From NCBI GenBank assembly GCA_002359495.1, contig DENB01000043.1, positions 1-5,811 of the forward strand: DNA of 5,811 nt. The letters run 5' to 3'. Source of the stretch: Enterobacteriaceae bacterium UBA2655 (lineage in GTDB: Bacteria; Pseudomonadota; Gammaproteobacteria; Enterobacterales; Enterobacteriaceae). Positions 1-4,593 of this stretch are shown piece by piece (position 1 is the stretch's first letter; each line of letters begins with the position of its first letter). The translations under genes were made by a program, and so were the position numbers. The notes beneath the pieces were generated by a model that worked only from the letters and a program-made list of their open reading frames with translations, searched no databases and had not been told where the DNA came from.

Positions 1-885
1 CAGCAGCGTACTTTTACCGGAGCCGGAGCGGCCCAGCAGCACCACCACTTCGCCGCGCCGCACGGTGAGAGAGAGCGATTTCAATACCGGCTTGCCGACA
101 TACTCGACGCACAGCTTCTCAACTTCCAGCACCGGCGCGGCGTTCTGCGTCTCCCAACGGCGCTTCGGCAGCTGCATCGGCACGATCGCCGTGCTCTCCG
201 GCATGGCCGCCAGCCGCGCGCGGGCGCGACGGGCGCGCTCATCCAGGTTGTAGAATTTTTCCAGCCACCACTGACCGCCCGCCAGCAGCGTAGAGAGGAT
301 CATGTAAATGCCGCCGGAGGCGACCAGCACCGGGATAAACAGAAAGTTTTGCGAAACGATCGCCTGGCCGCGCATCGTCAGCTCGTTAACCCCGACCACC
401 GACGCCAGCGAGGTCGATTTCAGCAAGCCGACGGTCTCGTTGCCCATGGTAGGCAGAATGGCGCGCAGCGCCTGCGGAATCACGACATGGATCATCTCTT
501 TGCTGCGCGAGTAGCCGAAGGCCTGCGCCGCCATGCGCTGGTCGCGATCGGTCGCCATAATGCCGCCGCGAATGATTTCGGCGCAGAAGGCGGTCTCGTT
601 GATCATCAGCGCCAGCAGGGCGCTGACGAAGGGGCTGAAGCGCAGACCGAACTCAGGCAGCACGTTATAAAGCAAAATTAGCTGCAGCAGCACCGGCGTG
701 CCGCGCAGAATATAGATATAGATCTGCACCGGCAGGCGGATAAAAAGGTGTTTCGACGTGCTGGCCAGCGCCAGAAAGAAACCGATAATAATACCGCCCG
801 CTAGCGCGCCGACCAGCAGTTCGACTGCGATCACTGCGCCCTGCCAGAGATAAGGCAGGGTTAAATATTTTAAAAACTCATCCAC
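1..885 (-). CDS. Amino-acid ABC transporter permease/ATP-binding fusion protein, 3' end missing
   Basis: This gene encodes an inner-membrane permease of the polar amino-acid (HisM/GlnP) family fused to an ATPase domain. I checked the frame codon by codon from GTG at 885 to position 1: 295 codons, no stop. Residues 14-40, 56-75, 85-104 and 180-203 are hydrophobic membrane segments. The cytoplasmic EAA-type loop lies at about 118-145 (AAQAFGYSRSKEM then IPQALRAILP). A basic, Arg/Ala-rich linker follows at about 215-250. An ATPase start follows: VLEVEKL, A-loop candidate Tyr262, and Walker A GRSGSGKST at 285-293. The Walker B, signature and switch motifs lie beyond the left edge. The GTG start is chosen because GGAGAG sits six bases upstream and the protein begins just before the first membrane segment. 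Such permease/ATPase fusions are known but less common than separate genes. It should work with the binding protein encoded just upstream. Substrate unknown. Confidence 0.93.
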   Translation of the reverse strand, partial: MDEFLKYLTLPYLWQGAVIAVELLVGALAGGIIIGFFLALASTSKHLFIRLPVQIYIYILRGTPVLLQLILLYNVLPEFGLRFSPFVSALLALMINETAFCAEIIRGGIMATDRDQRMAAQAFGYSRSKEMIHVVIPQALRAILPTMGNETVGLLKSTSLASVVGVNELTMRGQAIVSQNFLFIPVLVASGGIYMILSTLLAGGQWWLEKFYNLDERARRARARLAAMPESTAIVPMQLPKRRWETQNAAPVLEVEKLCVEYVGKPVLKSLSLTVRRGEVVVLLGRSGSGKSTLL

Positions 886-891
886 AACAGG

Positions 892-897
892 CTCTCC
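892..897 (-). promoter_or_regulatory. Shine-Dalgarno of the permease/ATPase fusion gene
   Basis: GGAGAG on the minus strand, six bases before a GTG codon at 885-883. It decides the GTG start: the only nearby ATG (881-879) is out of frame and runs into a stop within a few codons. Confidence 0.75.
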
Positions 898-920
898 GGC
901 AGGACGGTGGTTCTGCCATT

Positions 921-950
921 CGCCAGGTTGCAGCCTGGCGGCGGCAACCT
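921..950 (-). promoter_or_regulatory. Overlapping intercistronic hairpins between binding-protein and transporter genes
   Basis: Two perfect inverted repeats overlap here. CGCCAGG (921-927) pairs with CCTGGCG (934-940) around a 6-base loop. AGGTTGC (925-931) pairs with GCAACCT (944-950) around a 12-base loop. They share bases, so only one can form at a time in the leftward mRNA. No run of U follows, so this is not a classical intrinsic terminator. Stem-loops between binding-protein and membrane-component genes of ABC operons are known to stabilise the upstream message or limit read-through, and I infer that role here. Confidence 0.6.
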
Positions 951-974
951 GCATGATTTAAATCGTTAACGGGA

Positions 975-1868
975 TTAGCCGCGCGAGACGGCGGGACGTT
1001 CGGCGCTGCTGCCCTGGCCCCAGTAGTCGAGCAGCTTTTTCTGCGCGCCGCTTTCCTGGATCACTTTCATCCCGTCCAGCACGGCGTTGCGCAGGGTGAC
1101 GTTCTCTTTAGCGATCGGGAAACCCACCATAATGGGCAGGTCGACGGTAAAGGCGCTGGCGAGTGACGGATCGGCTTTGGCGATGGCGCGCGCCGATCCC
1201 GCTTCGGTCAGGTAGATATCCGCGCGGCCGCTTTTCACCGCCTGGATGCTGTTGTCGGTATTCTGCACCATCAACATGCCGACTTCGGGCTTGCCTGCGG
1301 CGACACATTTCTGGCTCTGCTCCGGCACCAGCTTGTTGGCTTCGTAAGTGCCTGCCGCCGCGGCGACGGTTTTGCCGCAGAGATCGTCAACACTATTGAT
1401 TTTCTTCGGGTTGCCTTTAGCGACGATGCTGCCGTCCTGCACCTGCACCGAGGCGACGAAAGCGATCTGCTTCAGGCGCTCGTCGGTCACGTAAAGCATC
1501 GGCCCGATATCCGCGCGACCGTTGTTGATTGAGGTGAGCAGCACGTTAAACGAGCCGTTCTGGTAGCTGTGTTTAAAGCCCAGGCAGCTGCCGAGACGAT
1601 CGAACAGCGAGGGGTCGAGGCCTTCAATAATGGAGGGATCTTTTTCCGACGGCGCTTCAAAACCTTTGGTGTAACCGCCGAGGCCGACCACCACCTCTTT
1701 CCCTACCAGCGTCGGATATTTGGCCTGCAGCGCTTTGCACTGCGCCATCGCGGCGAATTCGCTGGCGGCAGGCGTGACGGGATCGGCGGCGGCCTGCGCG
1801 TTGCCGAGGCTTGCGAACAGCGTGCCGGTAATGCCGGATAACACGAAAGCGAGACGAGCATATTTCAT
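975..1868 (-). CDS. ABC transporter periplasmic solute-binding protein, family 3 (amino-acid type)
   Basis: A 297-residue periplasmic binding protein that would deliver its ligand to the fused permease-ATPase encoded 89 bases downstream. Residues 1-26 are a Sec signal peptide: Lys/Arg near the start, hydrophobic core to about 20, likely cleavage after AQA. There is no lipobox cysteine, so the mature protein should be free in the periplasm. Family 3 landmarks are the SLFDRLGSCLGFKH stretch (87-100), NGRADIG (116-122), TDERLKQIAF (128-137, whose Arg131 is in the position that usually binds the ligand carboxylate), GKTVAAAAGTYEA (165-177) and GRADIYLTEA (214-223). Cysteines 44, 95, 164 and 188 could form two disulfides. 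At the position that is usually Asp (binding the alpha-amino group) I see Glu222, though this depends on an alignment by eye. AGGGGA lies eight bases before the ATG. The 77 bases separating it from the dehydrogenase gene show no clear signal. Ligand not predictable. Confidence 0.92.
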   Translation of the reverse strand: MKYARLAFVLSGITGTLFASLGNAQAAADPVTPAASEFAAMAQCKALQAKYPTLVGKEVVVGLGGYTKGFEAPSEKDPSIIEGLDPSLFDRLGSCLGFKHSYQNGSFNVLLTSINNGRADIGPMLYVTDERLKQIAFVASVQVQDGSIVAKGNPKKINSVDDLCGKTVAAAAGTYEANKLVPEQSQKCVAAGKPEVGMLMVQNTDNSIQAVKSGRADIYLTEAGSARAIAKADPSLASAFTVDLPIMVGFPIAKENVTLRNAVLDGMKVIQESGAQKKLLDYWGQGSSAERPAVSRG

Positions 1869-1945
1869 AATACGGTTCCCCTGGTGCAGATGAATGAGAA
1901 AGCGATGACCTTACGATTTATGAACTTATTGGGGCTTACGGGCGC

Positions 1946-2917
1946 TCAGTAGCCGCGCGCCGGGTCTACCTGGTTGCGTAATGCCTGACCGCCGCGATAG
2001 CGCGTCAGGTTATCGATAAACAGCGCAAGACAACGGTCGAGGTAGGCGCTGTGGTCGTCGAGACTACAATGCGGCGTCATGATCACGCCGGGGGTATGCC
2101 AGAGCGGGTCGTCAGTCGGCAGTGGCTCCTGCGGATAGACATCCAGCACGGCGCCCGCCAGATCGCCTGAGGTCAACTGTTCCCGCAGCGCCTGGTAATC
2201 AAACACGTCGGCGCGGCCGACGATCACTACGCCCGCCCGTTTCGGCAGCAGCGCCAGTCGGCGGCGATCGAAAAGCCGATGGGTTTGCGGCGTCAGCGGC
2301 AGAGTGGAAACCAGCACGTCGACCTGCGGCAGCGCCTCGTCTAGCTCGTCGATGGCGATGCAGCGGGCGACGTCGGCGTCGCATTGACCGCTGCGCGTGA
2401 CGCCGATGACCGAATAACCCTGCGCGCTCAGCAGCTTCGCCGCGGCGCGGCCGATACTGCCTACGCCCAACATCATCACCGTTTTGCCGCGCGCGCAGCC
2501 GCCGAAGACGGGCCGCCACAGGCGCTGCGCCTGATCCTGCAGGAAGCCGGGAATGGCGAAGTTGAACATCAGCGCCGCCATCAGAATAAATTCCGCGCCT
2601 TTATCGCCGTGAACGCCCGAGGCGTTGGTCAACGCAACGCCGCTGCGCCAGTGGGCTAACCACTGCTCTACGCCCGCCGACATCACCTGCACCCAGACGA
2701 GGCGCGGCGCGATGAACTGATCCAGCGCCAGCTTGCGTCCGGCCCAGAGAATGTCGCAGTTGGCGAGAAAGGCGGCGGTCTGAGCAGGATCGTCATTTTC
2801 CGTCAGGGTAAACTGGCCGCGCAGCATCGGCTGCGCGTCCAGCGCCTGACGCAGATGCGCGCTGCTCAGGCGCAGCGCCGGTGCCGCCGCGGGGTCATTT
2901 TCAATATGAATATGCAT
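1946..2917 (-). CDS. NAD(P)-dependent D-2-hydroxyacid dehydrogenase, GhrA-like
   Basis: A 323-residue cytoplasmic oxidoreductase of the D-2-hydroxyacid dehydrogenase family, interconverting a 2-oxo acid and a D-2-hydroxy acid with NAD(H) or NADP(H). The N-terminal catalytic lobe carries NASGVHGDKGAEF (98-110), typical of the family. The Rossmann nucleotide-binding loop is GVGSIG (151-156), followed by VTRSG (173-177), where Arg175 at the end of the second strand could favour NADPH. The catalytic triad is visible: Arg235 (in VGRADV), Glu264 (in DVYPQEPLP) and His283 (in TPHCS). The C-terminus ends QVDPARGY, very like the end of glyoxylate/hydroxypyruvate reductase GhrA, and the length matches (GhrA is about 312). 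It follows the Rid gene by nine bases. Family certain, substrate not: glyoxylate, hydroxypyruvate or a bulkier 2-oxo acid are all possible. Confidence 0.93.
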   Translation of the reverse strand: MHIHIENDPAAAPALRLSSAHLRQALDAQPMLRGQFTLTENDDPAQTAAFLANCDILWAGRKLALDQFIAPRLVWVQVMSAGVEQWLAHWRSGVALTNASGVHGDKGAEFILMAALMFNFAIPGFLQDQAQRLWRPVFGGCARGKTVMMLGVGSIGRAAAKLLSAQGYSVIGVTRSGQCDADVARCIAIDELDEALPQVDVLVSTLPLTPQTHRLFDRRRLALLPKRAGVVIVGRADVFDYQALREQLTSGDLAGAVLDVYPQEPLPTDDPLWHTPGVIMTPHCSLDDHSAYLDRCLALFIDNLTRYRGGQALRNQVDPARGY

Positions 2918-2922
2918 CCTGA

Positions 2923-2929
2923 CTCCTTA
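2923..2929 (-). promoter_or_regulatory. Shine-Dalgarno of the dehydrogenase gene overlapping the Rid stop codon
   Basis: TAAGGAG on the minus strand: the first three bases are the stop codon of the Rid gene and the site ends five bases before the dehydrogenase ATG. This arrangement implies a shared mRNA and probably translational coupling. Confidence 0.85.
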
Positions 2930-3319
2930 GCGCATCGCCGTAACTTCCATCTCGACCAGCAGGTCGGGATGGTTCAACTGAATGCCGACCGTGGCGCGCG
3001 CCGGAAACGGAAAGTTGAAAAATTCGCTATAGGTGGCGTTCATCTCGCTGAAGGTGGTGAGATCGGTGAGATAGATGGTGACGCGCACGACGTTGTCGAA
3101 CGTCATGTCAGCCTCGCTCAGCAGCGCGCCGACGTTTTTCAAGACCTGACGCGTCTGGCTGGCGATGTCGCCGCCGACGACGTCGCCGCTGTAAGGGTCG
3201 ATGGCGACTTGGCCGGAGATGAACAGCATAGGTTCATGCAGCACGGCGGCGGAGAGCGGCGCCGGCCCCATCGGGCGGTCGCTGGCGTTCATGCCGGGAT
3301 AAGCGATGGCGGTTTTCAT
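2927..3319 (-). CDS. RidA/YjgF/UK114-family protein (enamine/imine deaminase-like)
   Basis: A 130-residue protein of the Rid superfamily, whose RidA members form trimers and hydrolyse reactive enamine/imine intermediates released by PLP enzymes or amino-acid oxidases. Family landmarks are ISGQVAIDPYSGDVVGGD (34-51), QTRQVLKNVGALLSEA (55-70), VVRVTIYLTD (77-86) and FPARATVG (105-112). Arg108 matches the carboxylate-binding Arg105 of E. coli RidA, and Glu123 matches its Glu120. The position matching Tyr17 of RidA, just after the Gly-Pro near residue 18, is Ala20, so this is probably a different Rid subgroup. I chose ATG at 3319 because it gives the usual length (about 128). An in-frame GTG at 3367 would add 16 residues unlike the family and would place a palindromic operator inside the gene. 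The Shine-Dalgarno is weak (GGA, eight bases upstream). First gene of the leftward cluster. Confidence 0.9.
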   Translation of the reverse strand: MKTAIAYPGMNASDRPMGPAPLSAAVLHEPMLFISGQVAIDPYSGDVVGGDIASQTRQVLKNVGALLSEADMTFDNVVRVTIYLTDLTTFSEMNATYSEFFNFPFPARATVGIQLNHPDLLVEMEVTAMR

Positions 3320-3320
3320 C

Positions 3321-3332
3321 ACGGTTTTCCGT
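3321..3332 (-). repeat. Small hairpin at the Rid ribosome-binding site
   Basis: ACGG-AAAA-CCGT on the minus strand, a four-base stem with an AAAA loop ending one base before the Rid ATG. It contains the only purine-rich (GGA) Shine-Dalgarno candidate. The stem is short, so it may be incidental. Confidence 0.35.
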
Positions 3333-3349
3333 ATAAAAGGGTTCACCGC

Positions 3350-3378
3350 AATTTCGTATACGATCACATGAGTGTCAA
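3350..3378 (-). promoter_or_regulatory. Predicted sigma-70 promoter of the leftward Rid/transport operon
   Basis: A perfect -35 TTGACA (3378-3373) is followed after 17 bases by a poor -10 GAAATT (3355-3350, three of six consensus bases). Transcription would start near 3343 and give a leader of about 24 bases before the Rid ATG at 3319. The weak -10 and the operator-like palindrome at 3354-3363 inside the spacer suggest a regulated promoter. No experiment supports it. Confidence 0.5.
3354..3363. promoter_or_regulatory. Palindromic operator, copy 1
   Basis: TCGTATACGA is a perfect 10-base palindrome with the GT-N2-AC core of GntR-family operators. It lies between the -35 and -10 of the predicted leftward promoter, touching the -10, where a bound protein would block RNA polymerase. 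The same ten bases recur at 3521-3530. Regulator unknown and not in this window. Confidence 0.6.
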
Positions 3379-3423
3379 TGCGCTAATTTTGACCAAAGAG
3401 TCTTTAATGGGGAGAGGCTGATA

Positions 3424-3450
3424 ACTATAAGAATATGCGATTCTTGTTAA
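3424..3450 (-). promoter_or_regulatory. Possible upstream leftward promoter
   Basis: TTAACA (3450-3445) and TATAGT (3429-3424) each match sigma-70 consensus at five of six bases, but the spacer is 15 bases, shorter than the usual 16-18. It would read toward the Rid gene with a leader of about 100 bases. The AT-rich setting makes chance matches likely. Confidence 0.25.
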
Positions 3451-3456
3451 TATTCT
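3429..3456. repeat. Nested inverted repeats in the AT-rich part of the control region
   Basis: AAGAAT (3429-3434) mirrors ATTCTT (3440-3445) across 5 bases. AGAATAT (3430-3436) also mirrors ATATTCT (3450-3456) across 13 bases. The left arm is therefore shared by two right arms. They lie 45-75 bases upstream of the -35 of the main leftward promoter, a usual place for an activator. I do not recognise the binding protein. Confidence 0.4.
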
Positions 3457-3513
3457 GATAATAATGGATTTTAATGGAATTTCGTCGCGTGTTATTCAGG
3501 CCGCAGGACGGTC

Positions 3514-3540
3514 TTTCTTATCGTATACGATTTTCTTATC
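3514..3540. repeat. Direct repeats flanking operator copy 2
   Basis: TTTCTTATC occurs at 3514-3522 and again at 3532-3540, 18 bases apart, bracketing the palindrome at 3520-3531 and overlapping its left arm. This may extend the recognition site or be a second protein's site. Confidence 0.4.
3520..3531. promoter_or_regulatory. Palindromic operator, copy 2
   Basis: ATCGTATACGAT is a perfect 12-base palindrome sharing its inner ten bases with copy 1. The two centres are 167 bases apart, close to 16 turns of B-DNA, so both sites would face the same side of the helix and could be bridged by a loop. It lies about 70 bases upstream of the glyQ -35, so it could be an auxiliary site for the leftward operon, or influence glyQ. 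Confidence 0.6.
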
Positions 3541-3600
3541 ATGAAGGATCGACGCGCTGAACGCTTTTTCAACGCCATCCCGACCGTTCCGATTTCCGGC

Positions 3601-3628
3601 TGCACATCGCGCGGTCAAAGGGTATACT
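3601..3628 (+). promoter_or_regulatory. Predicted sigma-70 promoter of glyQS
   Basis: The -10 is TATACT (3623-3628, five of six) and the -35 is TGCACA (3601-3606, four of six) with a 16-base spacer. Transcription would start near 3635, giving a leader of about 38 bases that begins with a run of six T (3638-3643). No leader hairpin or T-box is seen, as expected for an enterobacterium. The -10 contains GTATAC, the same core as the two operators. Confidence 0.6.
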
Positions 3629-3672
3629 GTCGCACTCTTTTTTAATCCACCCGTATCGCGTGCGAATTCAAC

Positions 3673-4584
3673 ATGCAAAAGTTTGATACCAAGACCTTTC
3701 AGGGCCTGATCCTGACCTTGCAGGATTACTGGGCGCGTCAGGGCTGCACCATCGTTCAACCGCTGGACATGGAAGTGGGCGCTGGCACATCTCATCCTAT
3801 GACCTGCCTGCGCGCATTAGGGCCGGAGCCGATCGCGGCCGCCTACGTGCAGCCATCACGCCGTCCGACCGACGGGCGCTACGGTGAAAACCCGAACCGC
3901 TTACAGCACTACTACCAGTTCCAGGTGATCATCAAGCCGTCGCCGGACAATATTCAGGAGCTGTATCTCGGATCGCTGAAAGAGCTGGGTATCGATCCTG
4001 GCGTACATGACATCCGCTTCGTGGAAGATAACTGGGAAAACCCGACGCTGGGCGCCTGGGGACTCGGCTGGGAAGTGTGGCTCAACGGCATGGAAGTGAC
4101 GCAATTTACCTATTTCCAGCAGGTAGGCGGCCTGGAGTGCAAGCCGGTGACCGGCGAAATCACCTACGGCCTGGAGCGTCTGGCGATGTACATTCAGGGC
4201 GTCGACAGCGTTTACGATCTGGTGTGGAGCGACGGTCCGCTGGGCAAAACCACCTACGGCGACGTTTTCCACCAGAACGAAGTAGAGCAGTCCACCTATA
4301 ACTTCGAATACGCCGACGTCGATTTCCTCTTTACCTGCTTCGAGCAGTACGAGAAAGAGGCGCAGAAGCTGCTGGCGCTGGAAAAACCGCTGCCGCTGCC
4401 GGCCTATGAGCGCATTCTCAAGGCGGCGCACAGCTTTAACCTGCTGGACGCGCGCAAAGCGATCTCCGTGACCGAACGTCAGCGCTATATCCTGCGCATT
4501 CGCACCCTGACCAAAGCCGTGGCTGAAGCCTATTACGCCTCCCGCGAGGCGCTGGGTTTCCCGATGTGCAATAACGATAAGTAA
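3673..4584 (+). CDS. glyQ: Glycyl-tRNA synthetase alpha subunit
   Basis: The catalytic subunit of the bacterial heterotetrameric (alpha2-beta2) class II glycyl-tRNA synthetase, which activates glycine with ATP and charges tRNA-Gly in the cytoplasm. At 303 residues it equals the E. coli protein in length and is nearly identical by eye from the first residues ([20 protein letters not shown]) to the last (GFPMCNNDK). Key elements are [19 protein letters not shown] (35-53), the motif 2 region around [16 protein letters not shown] (68-83), [13 protein letters not shown] glycine pocket residues as [14 protein letters not shown] (117-130), and motif 3 [11 protein letters not shown] (166-176). No strong Shine-Dalgarno precedes the ATG, but the start matches the known N-terminus. 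glyS follows nine bases after the stop. Essential housekeeping gene. Confidence 0.99.
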   Translation: MQKFDTKTFQGLILTLQDYWARQGCTIVQPLDMEVGAGTSHPMTCLRALGPEPIAAAYVQPSRRPTDGRYGENPNRLQHYYQFQVIIKPSPDNIQELYLGSLKELGIDPGVHDIRFVEDNWENPTLGAWGLGWEVWLNGMEVTQFTYFQQVGGLECKPVTGEITYGLERLAMYIQGVDSVYDLVWSDGPLGKTTYGDVFHQNEVEQSTYNFEYADVDFLFTCFEQYEKEAQKLLALEKPLPLPAYERILKAAHSFNLLDARKAISVTERQRYILRIRTLTKAVAEAYYASREALGFPMCNNDK

Positions 4585-4588
4585 GAGG
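4583..4588 (+). promoter_or_regulatory. Shine-Dalgarno of glyS overlapping the glyQ stop
   Basis: AAGAGG begins inside the TAA stop of glyQ and ends five bases before the glyS ATG. The coupling fits the equal amounts of alpha and beta subunits needed. Confidence 0.7.
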
Positions 4589-4593
4589 CAGCC

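Larger units (their letters stand above)
3320..3672. other. Divergent control region between the Rid gene and glyQ
   Basis: This 353-base stretch holds no convincing gene. It contains a leftward promoter with a palindromic operator (3350-3378), an AT-rich block with nested inverted repeats (about 3396-3485), a second copy of the palindrome (3520-3531), and the glyQ promoter (3601-3628). A tandem TAATGGA pair (3462-3468 and 3472-3478) sits in the AT-rich block exactly 10 bases apart. The minus-strand open frame that enters from glyQ and covers 3496-3795 has no family resemblance and is treated as chance. Confidence 0.8.

Noticed and set aside
65..681. Overlapping plus-strand open frames in the transporter region
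   Set aside because: They oppose the permease/ATPase fusion frame, which carries the EAA loop and Walker A motif.
921..950. Intrinsic terminator after the binding-protein gene
   Set aside because: The stems are present but no T-run follows on the minus strand, and the transporter gene downstream has its own good ribosome-binding site.
3320..3367. Upstream GTG start for the Rid protein at 3367
   Set aside because: It would add 16 residues absent from the family, put the operator palindrome inside the coding region, and lie upstream of the predicted transcription start.
3350..3370. CRP site overlapping operator copy 1
   Set aside because: A TGTGA half-site is present on the minus strand, but the matching half reads ACGAA instead of TCACA, so the match is poor.
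2855..3421. Plus-strand open frame of 188 codons opposite the Rid gene
   Set aside because: Antisense to the Rid gene and to the dehydrogenase start; composition rich in Arg, His and Gly and no family resemblance.
3496..3795. Minus-strand open frame of 99 codons running from glyQ into the control region
   Set aside because: It starts inside glyQ, covers the glyQ promoter and operator copy 2, and has no recognisable domain.
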